Below, in pieces: positions 7,937-15,708 of a DNA stretch of 64,000 bases. The notes beneath the pieces were generated by a model that was not told the DNA's origin, did no database searches, and saw nothing but the letters and a program-made list of their open reading frames with translations. The stretch's first letter is position 1. Each line of letters begins with the position of its first letter. A program made the position numbers and the translations under genes. Origin of the DNA: Streptomyces fumanus (GTDB taxonomy: Bacteria > Actinomycetota > Actinomycetes > Streptomycetales > Streptomycetaceae); assembly GCF_014655295.1 (NCBI RefSeq), contig NZ_BNBI01000010.1:1-64000 (forward strand), read 5' to 3'.

Positions 7937-8278
7937 ATGAGCGACGCAGCCCCCCGGACGGAGACCGAGCCGGAGATCCGCACGGAGACCCCGCCGGCCG
8001 AGGTCCCGTCGGCCGAGACCCCGGCCGAGGTCCCGGCCGGGACCCCGGCCGAGGACGGTCCCGCCGCGCCCGCCCCGCTGGACATCCCCCGCACCCCCAC
8101 CGGGGACGCGCGGGTGGACGCCCTCCTGGAGCGGCTCGGCGACGCCGGGCACCTGCCCACGGAGGGGCACATCGAGGTGTACGAGGATGTACACCGGGGG
8201 CTGCGCGACGCGCTCACCGCGCTCGACGCCCGCCCGGGACCTCCGGCGCCCCCCTCGACGTATGGCAGTAGGAGCTGA
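7937..8278 (+). CDS. Small acidic hypothetical protein upstream of tlyA
   Basis: A 113-residue protein. Residues 1-50 are low complexity (ETPPAEVPSAETPAEVPAGTPAEDGP, Pro/Glu/Ala rich). Residues 55-105 (LDIPRTPTGDARVDALLERLGDAGHLPTEGHIEVYEDVHRGLRDALTALD) look like a compact helical domain conserved next to tlyA in actinobacteria; M. tuberculosis has the small Rv1693 in the same slot. The function is unknown. It ends 7 bp before tlyA and is likely cotranscribed with it. Confidence 0.75.
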   Translation: MSDAAPRTETEPEIRTETPPAEVPSAETPAEVPAGTPAEDGPAAPAPLDIPRTPTGDARVDALLERLGDAGHLPTEGHIEVYEDVHRGLRDALTALDARPGPPAPPSTYGSRS

Positions 8279-8285
8279 ACCGAAC

Positions 8286-9101
8286 GTGGCAGGAGTCGCA
8301 CGCCGCCGTCTCGACGCGGAACTGGTCCGCCGCAAGCTCGCGCGCTCCCGCGAGCACGCCAGCCAGTTGATCGCCGCCGGCCGGGTCACCGTCGGCCGGA
8401 CCGTCGCGACCAAACCCGCCACCCAGGTGGAGACCGCGGCGGCCATCGTCGTCGCGGCCGACGACAGCGATCCCGAGTACGTCTCGCGCGGCGGGCACAA
8501 GCTCGCCGGCGCGCTCGCGGCCTTCGTGCCGCGCGGGCTCGTGGTGCAAGGGCGGCGGGCGCTGGACGCCGGCGCCTCCACCGGCGGCTTCACCGACGTC
8601 CTGCTCCGGGCGGGCGCGGCCCACGTGGTCGCCGTGGACGTGGGCTACGGGCAGCTCGCCTGGTCGCTGCAGAGCGATGAACGCGTCACCGTCAAGGACC
8701 GTACCAACGTCCGCGAATTGACGCTCGAAGCGATCGACGGGACACCGGTGGACCTGGTCGTCGGGGATCTGTCGTTCATCCCGCTCGGACTGGTCCTGCC
8801 CGCCCTGGTCCGGTGCGTGACACCGGACGCCGACCTGGTGATGATGGTCAAGCCGCAGTTCGAGGTGGGCAGGGAACGGCTGGGCAGCGGAGGCGTCGTC
8901 CGCAGCCCGGAGCTGCGGGCCGAGGCGGTGCGGGGCGTGGCCCGCACGGCGTGGGACCTGGGCCTCGGGGTACGGGGCGTCACGGCGAGTCCGCTGCCGG
9001 GACCCTCCGGCAACGTCGAGTACTTTCTGTGGCTGCGGGCCGGAGCCGACGCGCTGGACCCGGCCGACGTCGATCGCGCAGTGGCGGAGGGGCCCCAGTG
9101 A
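8286..9101 (+). CDS. tlyA: TlyA family rRNA 2'-O-methyltransferase
   Basis: A 271-residue protein. An S4 RNA-binding domain lies at residues 8-65 (RLDAELVRRKLARSREHASQLI) and a Rossmann methyltransferase domain at about 70-260, with the SAM motif ALDAGASTGGFTDVLL and the catalytic region VGDLSFIPL. TlyA methylates 16S rRNA C1409 and 23S rRNA C1920 and determines capreomycin/viomycin sensitivity in mycobacteria. GTG 8286 is preceded by AGGAG at 8270-8274; the longer frame adds unrelated residues. The last codons overlap nadK by GTGA. Confidence 0.93.
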   Translation: MAGVARRRLDAELVRRKLARSREHASQLIAAGRVTVGRTVATKPATQVETAAAIVVAADDSDPEYVSRGGHKLAGALAAFVPRGLVVQGRRALDAGASTGGFTDVLLRAGAAHVVAVDVGYGQLAWSLQSDERVTVKDRTNVRELTLEAIDGTPVDLVVGDLSFIPLGLVLPALVRCVTPDADLVMMVKPQFEVGRERLGSGGVVRSPELRAEAVRGVARTAWDLGLGVRGVTASPLPGPSGNVEYFLWLRAGADALDPADVDRAVAEGPQ

Positions 9102-10003
9102 CACAGAACCCGGCTCGTACGGTCTTCCTGCTGGCCCACACCGGACGGCCCGCGGCCGTGCGCAGTGCCGAGCTGGTGGTACGGGGGCTGCTGGACTCCG
9201 GCATCGGGGTACGGGTGCTGGAGGCCGAGGCGCGGGACCTGCCGCTGCCCGGCGAGGTCGGGCTGGTCAAGGAGGCCACCCCGCAGTGCCTCGACGGGTG
9301 CGAGCTGCTCATCGTGCTCGGCGGGGACGGCACGCTGCTGCGCGGCGCCGAGTTCGCGCGGGCCTCCGGGGTGCCGATGCTCGGCGTCAACCTCGGGCGG
9401 GTCGGCTTCCTCGCCGAGGCCGAGCGGGACGACCTGGACAAGGTCGTCGACCGGGTGGTCGACCGGGCCTACGAGGTCGAGGAGCGGATGACCGTCGACG
9501 TCGTCGTGCACCGCAACGGCGACATCGTGCACACCGACTGGGCGCTGAACGAGGCGGCCGTGCAGAAGGCCGGCGCGGAGAAGCTCCTGGAGGTCGTGCT
9601 CGAGGTCGACGGGCGGCCGGTGACCGGGTTCGGGTGCGACGGAGTGGTGCTGGCGACGCCGACCGGGTCGACGGCGTACGCGTTCTCCGCCGGGGGACCG
9701 GTGGTGTGGCCGGAGGTGGAGGCGCTGCTGATGGTGCCGATCAGCGCGCACGCGCTGTTCGCCAAGCCGCTGGTGACCTCGCCGGACTCGGTGCTGGCGG
9801 TGGAGGTGCTGCCGCACATTCCGCCGGGGGTGCTCTGGTGCGACGGGCGGCGGACGGTGGAGCTGCCCGCCGGGGCGCGGGTGGAGGTGCGCCGGGGGGC
9901 GGTGCCGGTGCGGCTGGCCCGGCTGCACCACGCCTCGTTCACCGATCGGCTGGTCGCCAAGTTCGCGCTGCCGGTCTCCGGCTGGCGGGGGGCTCCTCAT
10001 TGA
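9098..10003 (+). CDS. nadK: NAD kinase
   Basis: A 301-residue ATP-NAD kinase that phosphorylates NAD to NADP. Signature motifs are LGGDGTLLRGAEFA (GGDGT, residues about 70-75), the NE-like LNEAAV motif, and GVVLATPTGSTAYAFSAGGP in the C-terminal beta domain. The GTG start overlaps the tlyA stop by GTGA, and the tlyA-nadK-recN order is the same as in mycobacteria. Length and domain content are normal. Confidence 0.95.
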   Translation: MTQNPARTVFLLAHTGRPAAVRSAELVVRGLLDSGIGVRVLEAEARDLPLPGEVGLVKEATPQCLDGCELLIVLGGDGTLLRGAEFARASGVPMLGVNLGRVGFLAEAERDDLDKVVDRVVDRAYEVEERMTVDVVVHRNGDIVHTDWALNEAAVQKAGAEKLLEVVLEVDGRPVTGFGCDGVVLATPTGSTAYAFSAGGPVVWPEVEALLMVPISAHALFAKPLVTSPDSVLAVEVLPHIPPGVLWCDGRRTVELPAGARVEVRRGAVPVRLARLHHASFTDRLVAKFALPVSGWRGAPH

Positions 10004-10038
10004 CGCGGGTCCGCCGTGCGGGCGCGGCGGACCTGAGC

Positions 10039-10082
10039 GGGTGCGGGTGGTGTGCGGCTTGCCGCGCCGTTCCCCGCGCCCC
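10039..10082. repeat. Dispersed GC-rich intergenic element, copy A
   Basis: The element begins GGGTGCGGGTG and ends GTTCCCCGCGCCCC after an imperfect CGCGG segment. A related copy is at 57544-57590. It lies between nadK and recN. Short elements of this look are common between Streptomyces genes (recalled, not checked). Confidence 0.6.
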
Positions 10083-10162
10083 GGTCGGGGCGCTTCCACT
10101 CCTGTGGGTGACATCCATGGCCTGTGTGCGCTTTGCTGCCCGGACCTCGTAAGGTCGTGTGC

Positions 10163-11893
10163 GTGTTGGAGGAGATGCGGATACGGTCGCTCGGCGTGAT
10201 CGACGACGCCGTCGTCGAGCTGTCGCCCGGGTTCACCGCCGTCACCGGCGAGACGGGCGCGGGCAAGACCATGGTGGTCACCAGCCTGGGCCTGCTGCTG
10301 GGCGGGCGGGCGGACGCGGCGCTGGTTCGGATCGGGGCGAAGAACGCGGTGGTGGAGGGCCGGGTCACCGTCCCGCCCGGCGCCAGGGTCGCCGTGCGGG
10401 CCGAGGAGGCCGGGGCCGAGCTGGACGACGGGGCGCTGCTGATCAGCCGCACCGTGTCCGCCGAGGGGCGCTCGCGGGCGCACCTGGGCGGGCGGTCGGT
10501 GCCCGTCGGGGTGCTCGCCGAACTCGCCGACGAGCTGGTGGCCGTGCACGGGCAGACCGACCAGCAGGGACTGCTCAAACAGGCCCGGCAGCGGCAGGCG
10601 CTGGACCGGTACGCCGGGGACGCGGTCGCCGTGCCGCTCGCCAAGTACACCGAGGCGTACCGCAGGCTGCGCGCGGTCTCGGCGGAGCTGGCGGAGATCA
10701 CCACGCGGGCGCGTGAGCGCGCCCAGGAGGCCGACCTGCTGCGCTTCGGCCTGGACGAGATCGCGGCCGTGGAGCCCAGGGCCGGCGAGGACGTGGAGCT
10801 GGCCGAGGAGGCGGAGCGGCTCGGGCACGCCGAGGCGCTGGCGTCCGCCGCGACGGCCGCGCACGCCGCGCTCGCGGGCAACCCGGAGGACCCCGAGGGC
10901 CTGGACGCGGCGACGCTCGTCGCGGGCGCCCAGCGAGCCCTGGACGCGGTGCGCTCGCACGACCCGGCGCTGGCGCCGCTGGCCGACCGCATCGCCGAGG
11001 TCGGCATCCTGCTGCGGGACGTGGCCGGCGAGCTGGCCGGGTACGCCGACGACCTGGACGCCGATCCGCTGCGGCTGGCCGCCGTGGAGGAGCGGCGGGC
11101 CGCGATCAACGGGCTCACCCGCAAGTACGGCGAGAACGTCACCGAGGTGCTGGCCTGGGCCGAGCGGAGCGCGGCGCGGCTGACCGAACTCGACGGCGAC
11201 GACGAGCGGATCGCCGAGCTGACCGCCGAGCGGGACGCGCTCCGGGCCGAACTGGGCGGGCTGGCGCAGGCGTTGACGGACGCCCGGACGGAGGCGGCGG
11301 AGCGGTTCGCCGCCGCCGTGACCGCCGAGCTGGCGTCGCTGGCGATGCCCCACGCGCGCGTGTCGTTCGCCATCCGGCAGACCGAGGACCCCGAGGGCGT
11401 GGAGGTCGGCGGGCGGACGGTCGCCTACGGTCCGTCCGGCGCCGACGAGGTCGAGCTGCTGCTCGCCCCGCACCCCGGCGCCCCGGCCCGGCCCATCGCC
11501 AAGGGCGCGTCCGGCGGTGAGCTGTCGCGCGTGATGCTGGCCGTCGAGGTCGTCTTCGCGGGCACCGACCCGGTGCCGACGTACCTCTTCGACGAGGTCG
11601 ACGCCGGGGTCGGCGGCAAGGCGGCGGTCGAGATCGGGCGGCGGCTGGCGAAGCTGGCGAAGACCGCGCAGGTCGTCGTGGTCACGCACCTGCCGCAGGT
11701 GGCCGCCTTCGCCGACCGGCAGTTGCTGGTGGAGAAGACCGACGACGGGTCGGTGACCCGGTCCGGCGTGAAGGTCCTGGAGGGCGAGGACCGGGTCCGT
11801 GAGCTGTCCCGGATGCTCGCCGGGCAGGAGGACTCGCAGACCGCGCGGGCGCACGCCGAGGAACTGCTGGCCACGGCCCGGGGCGAACTGTAG
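10163..11893 (+). CDS. recN: DNA repair protein RecN
   Basis: An about 576-residue SMC-like ATPase for double-strand break repair. Walker A GETGAGKT lies near residue 32, central coiled-coil segments span about 160-360, the ABC signature GASGGELSRVMLA and Walker B TYLFDEVDAGVGG are C-terminal. GTG 10163 is favoured because AAGG at 10151-10154 is 8 nt upstream; GTG 10157 and ATG 10175 are alternatives that barely alter the protein. No SOS box was recognised in the 160 bp upstream, although recN is LexA-controlled in many bacteria. Confidence 0.94.
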   Translation: MLEEMRIRSLGVIDDAVVELSPGFTAVTGETGAGKTMVVTSLGLLLGGRADAALVRIGAKNAVVEGRVTVPPGARVAVRAEEAGAELDDGALLISRTVSAEGRSRAHLGGRSVPVGVLAELADELVAVHGQTDQQGLLKQARQRQALDRYAGDAVAVPLAKYTEAYRRLRAVSAELAEITTRARERAQEADLLRFGLDEIAAVEPRAGEDVELAEEAERLGHAEALASAATAAHAALAGNPEDPEGLDAATLVAGAQRALDAVRSHDPALAPLADRIAEVGILLRDVAGELAGYADDLDADPLRLAAVEERRAAINGLTRKYGENVTEVLAWAERSAARLTELDGDDERIAELTAERDALRAELGGLAQALTDARTEAAERFAAAVTAELASLAMPHARVSFAIRQTEDPEGVEVGGRTVAYGPSGADEVELLLAPHPGAPARPIAKGASGGELSRVMLAVEVVFAGTDPVPTYLFDEVDAGVGGKAAVEIGRRLAKLAKTAQVVVVTHLPQVAAFADRQLLVEKTDDGSVTRSGVKVLEGEDRVRELSRMLAGQEDSQTARAHAEELLATARGEL

Positions 11894-11909
11894 GAGGGGC
11901 GGGTTTCCG

Positions 11910-11915
11910 TAGGCT
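11910..11915 (+). promoter_or_regulatory. -10 hexamer of a probable leaderless promoter
   Basis: TAGGCT sits 6 nt before the ATG at 11922, with no ribosome binding site between them. The membrane-protein gene therefore probably has its own leaderless promoter just after the recN stop. Confidence 0.58.
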
Positions 11916-11921
11916 GACCGC

Positions 11922-12677
11922 ATGATCGACGACGTCTTCGGCCGGACCCGCTCCCTCGCCCTCGCCGCGGCCCTCACCCGGGCCGGGACCGCCGCGCTGC
12001 GGACCGCGGCGCCGGGCGGCCGGGCCCGCTGGACGCGGCGGAACCACGCCGGGCGGGCCGTCGAGCTGTACGCCGGGCCCGCGTCGGCCCTGGCGGCGGC
12101 GGTGGCGGCCGGGCTGGTGCGGCCCGCCGCCGGGCTGGCGGTGCTGGCGGCGGGCGCCTGCGGGGCCTACGACGACCTGGCCGGGGACGAGCGGCGCGGC
12201 TTCCGGGCGCATCTGTCGGCGCTCCGGCACGGCGAGGTGACCAGCGGGGCGGTGAAGCTGTTCGGGATCTCGGCGGCCGGGCTCCTCGCGGGCGCCCGGA
12301 TGAAGGAACGGCCGCTGGACCAGGTCCTGGCCGGCGTCGTCGTCGCCGGGGCCGCGCACCTCGTCAACCTGGTGGACGTACGTCCCGGCCGGGCCGCCCT
12401 GGCCGGGCTGGCGCTGGGCGTGCCGGGGCTGCTGCGGCGGGGGCCCGGGGCGGAGCTGTCGGCCGTCGCGGCCGGGGTCGCCGCCGCCGTGCTGCCCGAC
12501 GACCTCGGGGCGCGCGCGATGCTGGGCGACACCGGCGCGCACGCCCTCGGCGCCACCCTGGGCGCGGCCATGGCCGCGGGCAACCAGCGGGCCGGGCTGG
12601 TCGCCCATGGCGTCGCCGTGGTGGCCGCGGCGGTGTACTGGGAACGGGTCAGCGCCTGGGCACGGTCACTCATCTGA
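11922..12677 (+). CDS. MraY/WecA-like polyprenyl-phosphate glycosyltransferase family membrane protein
   Basis: A 251-residue membrane protein with about seven hydrophobic segments. Two cytoplasmic motifs recall the polyprenyl-phosphate hexosamine-1-phosphate transferases: AYDDLAGDER near residue 85 (the DDxxDG-type metal site, degenerate) and AMLGDTGAHALGATLG near residue 200. NLVDVRPGRAALA near residue 147 corresponds to the central loop. It is shorter than MraY/WecA (about 320-360), so a divergent relative with unknown substrate is the best call. Next to a GT4 glycosyltransferase, it may act in cell-envelope glycan synthesis. Confidence 0.72.
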   Translation: MIDDVFGRTRSLALAAALTRAGTAALRTAAPGGRARWTRRNHAGRAVELYAGPASALAAAVAAGLVRPAAGLAVLAAGACGAYDDLAGDERRGFRAHLSALRHGEVTSGAVKLFGISAAGLLAGARMKERPLDQVLAGVVVAGAAHLVNLVDVRPGRAALAGLALGVPGLLRRGPGAELSAVAAGVAAAVLPDDLGARAMLGDTGAHALGATLGAAMAAGNQRAGLVAHGVAVVAAAVYWERVSAWARSLI

Positions 12678-12863
12678 GTGACCGGGTGTGTCGGGTTGCC
12701 TCGGCGCCCGGGCCCGCGCGGGCCCCGGCCGTTCCCGGAACACCCGTACGTCCTGGCATCCTTGGCGGGGTACGCGTGGGCGACCGCGCGGCGCACCTCC
12801 CCCGCTCCACCCTTCTGTACTTTCGTCCGTGACCGCCGACGCAGAACCAGGAGCCCCGGCCCC

Positions 12864-14003
12864 GTGAGCCCCGTGAGCAGCCATGCCCCGCACGGCCAGT
12901 CCCCGCTGCGTACCGTGCAGGTACTGGGCGGAGGCAACGCGTGCAGCAGCGCGCATGTGCGCACGCTGACCGCGGGACTGGTCGCCCGGGGCGTGAAGGT
13001 CACGGTGTGCGCCCCCGTCGAGGCCGAGCGCGTCTACGACTTCACGGGCGCCGGCGCCGAGCACCTGCACGTGCCGCGGAGCAGCGACCCGGTCTCCGTC
13101 GCCGGGCTGCGGGCGGCCTGCGCCCACGCCGACCTGGTGCACGCGCACGGCCTGCACGCCTCCTTCCGTACCGTGCTCGCCCTCGGCGGGCGCCGGGCCC
13201 GTACCCCGCTGGTCGTCACCTGGCACGACCGGGCGTCCGCCGACGGGCCGCGCGCCCATCTGCTGCGGGTGCTGGAGCGGCGGGTGATGCGGGCCGCCAC
13301 CGTGGTCCTCGGCACCACCTCCGAGCTGGTCGCCCTGGCCCGGCGGACCGGCGCCCGCGACGCCCGGCTCGCCGCGGTGGCGTCCCCCGCACCCGCGCGG
13401 TCCGCCGACCCGGAGGACCCCGAGGCGCGCCTCAAGACGCGGGCCGAACTCGGCGCCACCGGGCGGCCGTTGCTGATCGCGGTCGGCTCCCTCGAACGCC
13501 ACCGGGGCTACGACCTGCTGCTCGACGCGGCCCGGGAGTGGCGCCGGCTCGACCCGCTGCCGATGGTCGTGGTGGCGGGGGAGGGGTCGCAGCGGGCGGC
13601 GCTGCAGCGGCGGATCGAGGACGAGGGACTGCCGGTGGTGCTGATCGGGCGGCGCGACGACATCCCCGAACTGCTCGCCGCGGCCGACCTGGCGCTGCTG
13701 CCGGGCCGGACGGAGGCGCGCTCGGTCTTCGCGCAGGAGGCCCTGCACGCGGGCGTGCCGCTGGTCGCGGGCCGGACCGGCAGCATGGCCGAACTCGTCG
13801 GCGACGCCGCCGAACTGGTCCCGCCCGGCGACCCCGTGGCCTTCGCCGAGGCCGTGGTCCGGCTCCTGGACGACCCCGCACGGCGCCAGTGGCTGCGGGA
13901 CGCGGGCCAGGCCCAGGCGGCCACCTGGCCGACCGAGGACGAGACGGTCGCCCAAGTCCTGAGCGTCTACGACGAGTTGACCCGGCCGAGCCTGCTGGCG
14001 TGA
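12864..14003 (+). CDS. GT4 family glycosyltransferase
   Basis: A 379-residue GT-B fold enzyme. The N-terminal domain starts with the acceptor-side glycine loop TVQVLGGGNACSSAHVRTL (about residues 17-35). The C-terminal nucleotide-sugar domain has LLIAVGSLERHRGYDLLLDA and the retaining GT4 motif EALHAGVPLVAG with the conserved Glu. GTG 12864 follows CCAGGAG (12847-12853); the longer open frame from 12678 is intergenic. A membrane-bound lipid-linked acceptor is likely given the preceding MraY-like gene, but the sugar is unknown. Confidence 0.88.
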   Translation: MSPVSSHAPHGQSPLRTVQVLGGGNACSSAHVRTLTAGLVARGVKVTVCAPVEAERVYDFTGAGAEHLHVPRSSDPVSVAGLRAACAHADLVHAHGLHASFRTVLALGGRRARTPLVVTWHDRASADGPRAHLLRVLERRVMRAATVVLGTTSELVALARRTGARDARLAAVASPAPARSADPEDPEARLKTRAELGATGRPLLIAVGSLERHRGYDLLLDAAREWRRLDPLPMVVVAGEGSQRAALQRRIEDEGLPVVLIGRRDDIPELLAAADLALLPGRTEARSVFAQEALHAGVPLVAGRTGSMAELVGDAAELVPPGDPVAFAEAVVRLLDDPARRQWLRDAGQAQAATWPTEDETVAQVLSVYDELTRPSLLA

Positions 14004-14025
14004 GGGCGCGGGGCCGCCGGGCCGG

Positions 14026-15684
14026 TCACGGCGTAGTGGTGCCGAGGTGGCGGCGGGCGCGCAGGGCCAGGCTCAGGGACAGCACCGTCTGGGGGTCGTC
14101 GAGGTCGGTGCCGAGCAGTTCGCCGATGCGGGCCAGCCGGTTGTAGAGGGTCTGCCGGTTCAGGTGCAGCTCGCGGGCGGTCTCCGCCTTGCGGCCCGCG
14201 TGCGCCAGGTACGTCTCCAGGGTCGGCAGCAGCGGCGGCCGGGAGCGGCTGTCGTGGTCCCTGAGCGGGCCGATCGCCCGGTCCACGAAGGCCGCCAGGT
14301 CGGGATGGCCGCGCAGCCGCCACAGCAGCAGGTCGATGTCGAGGCGGCGGGCGTCGTACCAGGGGCGGTCGGTCAGGCCCTGGGCGGCGGTGGCCGTCTC
14401 CGCCGCGTGCCGCAGGCCCGCCGACGCCGCCGCCCAGTCACCGGCCACGCCGACCACCACCACCGGCGGCCAGGCCCCGGGGTGGCGCATCCCGGCGCGT
14501 TCCACACCCGCCCGCAGCGCCGCCGCGACCCGGTCCGCGACCGCCGGCCGCTCCGACCGGGACCGCAGCCCCAGCAGCAGCGGCACCCGGCCCTCCACCG
14601 GCCGCACGCCCAGCAGCACCGGCACCCCGACCGCCGCCAGCTCCTCGCCGACCGCGCGGGCCAGCACCGCCCAGTCGCCGCCCGCCGGGGACAGCCCGTC
14701 GCCCAGCCTCATCACCACCGGCAGCAGCGGACCGTCGCCCGGCCGGAACCCCAGGACGCGGGCCTGCGCCGGGGCGTCCCCGGCCGTGATCCGGCCCTCG
14801 GCGAGGTCGGTGAGGAAGTCCCCGCGCCCCCGCGCCGCCAGCTCCTCCTCCTGCCGCGCCTGCATCAGCACCACGGCCAGCACACCGGCCGCCCGCTCCG
14901 CCGCCATCCGGTGCACCGGCGCCAGCGGCGACCGCACCGGCAGCAGCACCAGGCGGGCCCGCACCGCTCCGCCGCCCGGCCCGCCGCCGGGCACGTCCAC
15001 CAGCACCGAGCCCGCCGGGGGCGGGGTGTCCTTGCGCGGGCCGCGCAGCCCCTCCCAGACCTGGAGCGGACCGGCGCCCTCCGGCCCGGCCCCGGCGGCG
15101 TACAGCAGGTGCCCGTCGGGGGTCTCCAGGAAGACCGGGTTGCCGCCGAAACCGGCCAGGATGTCCAGCACCTGCGGCACTCCGCCGCCGCCGAGCAGGG
15201 CCTCGGTGCAGCGCCGGTGCACCTCCTCGGCGCGCTGGAGCAGCGCGTAGTGCCCGTTGACGATCTCGGTGTGGATCTCCTCGGTGACCGTCACGAACGG
15301 CACCTCGCGGTGCAACTGGACCAGCGGCAGCCCGGCCGCCCGCGCGGTGTCGACCAGCGCGGCCGGCAGGGTGGTGAAACGCGGGCCCAGCTCCACCACC
15401 AGCGCCGCGATGCCGCGCTCGGCGAGCGTCCGGACGAACGCCCGCTGGTCGGCGGGCCGGGTGCCGAGGCCGACGCCGGTGGTCAGCAGCAGCTCGCCGC
15501 CCTTGAGCAGCGAGGCGATGTTCGGCACCTCGCCGGCGTGCACCCAGCGCACCGGGCGCCCCAGCTTCTCGGCGCCCGACACCACCTCGGGCAGCCCGCC
15601 GCGCAGGCCGGGCAGCTCCAGCGCGCGCCGCACGGTGATCCCGGCGCCCTGACCGTCGTACCCGCTTGCGATGCCGCTGTTCAT
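14026..15684 (-). CDS. PucR family transcriptional regulator
   Basis: A 552-residue regulator. Residues about 15-140 match the PucR N-terminal domain (VRRALELPGLRGGLPEVVSG, ...GGELLLTTGVGL, and RGIAALVVELG). A central GGDEF-like CdaR region follows, and the C-terminal HTH is KAETARELHLNRQTLYNRLARIGELLG. Such proteins control purine or amine catabolism genes, but no target cluster is nearby. Minus-strand TAGCGT ends 7 nt before the ATG at 15684, so the transcript is probably leaderless. Convergent with the GT4 gene, 22 bp apart. Confidence 0.88.
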   Translation of the reverse strand: MNSGIASGYDGQGAGITVRRALELPGLRGGLPEVVSGAEKLGRPVRWVHAGEVPNIASLLKGGELLLTTGVGLGTRPADQRAFVRTLAERGIAALVVELGPRFTTLPAALVDTARAAGLPLVQLHREVPFVTVTEEIHTEIVNGHYALLQRAEEVHRRCTEALLGGGGVPQVLDILAGFGGNPVFLETPDGHLLYAAGAGPEGAGPLQVWEGLRGPRKDTPPPAGSVLVDVPGGGPGGGAVRARLVLLPVRSPLAPVHRMAAERAAGVLAVVLMQARQEEELAARGRGDFLTDLAEGRITAGDAPAQARVLGFRPGDGPLLPVVMRLGDGLSPAGGDWAVLARAVGEELAAVGVPVLLGVRPVEGRVPLLLGLRSRSERPAVADRVAAALRAGVERAGMRHPGAWPPVVVVGVAGDWAAASAGLRHAAETATAAQGLTDRPWYDARRLDIDLLLWRLRGHPDLAAFVDRAIGPLRDHDSRSRPPLLPTLETYLAHAGRKAETARELHLNRQTLYNRLARIGELLGTDLDDPQTVLSLSLALRARRHLGTTTP

Positions 15685-15691
15685 GCGCGGG

Positions 15692-15697
15692 ACGCTA
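15692..15697 (-). promoter_or_regulatory. -10 hexamer of a probable leaderless promoter
   Basis: TAGCGT on the minus strand is followed by 7 nt and then the PucR ATG at 15684. It lies in the 24-bp gap after the GH15 gene, so the regulator is probably transcribed on its own. Confidence 0.55.
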
Positions 15698-15708
15698 CCC
15701 GGCCCCGC

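Noticed and set aside
10003..10163. SOS box for recN
   Set aside because: No TCGAAC-N4-GTTCGA-like sequence was found in the 160 bp upstream, unlike at dnaE2.
8645..11977. A 1110-codon open frame on the minus strand through nadK and recN
   Set aside because: It runs antisense to genes with clear motifs. Long open frames on all strands are expected at this GC content, and its translation is low-complexity Arg/Pro/Gly without a family match.
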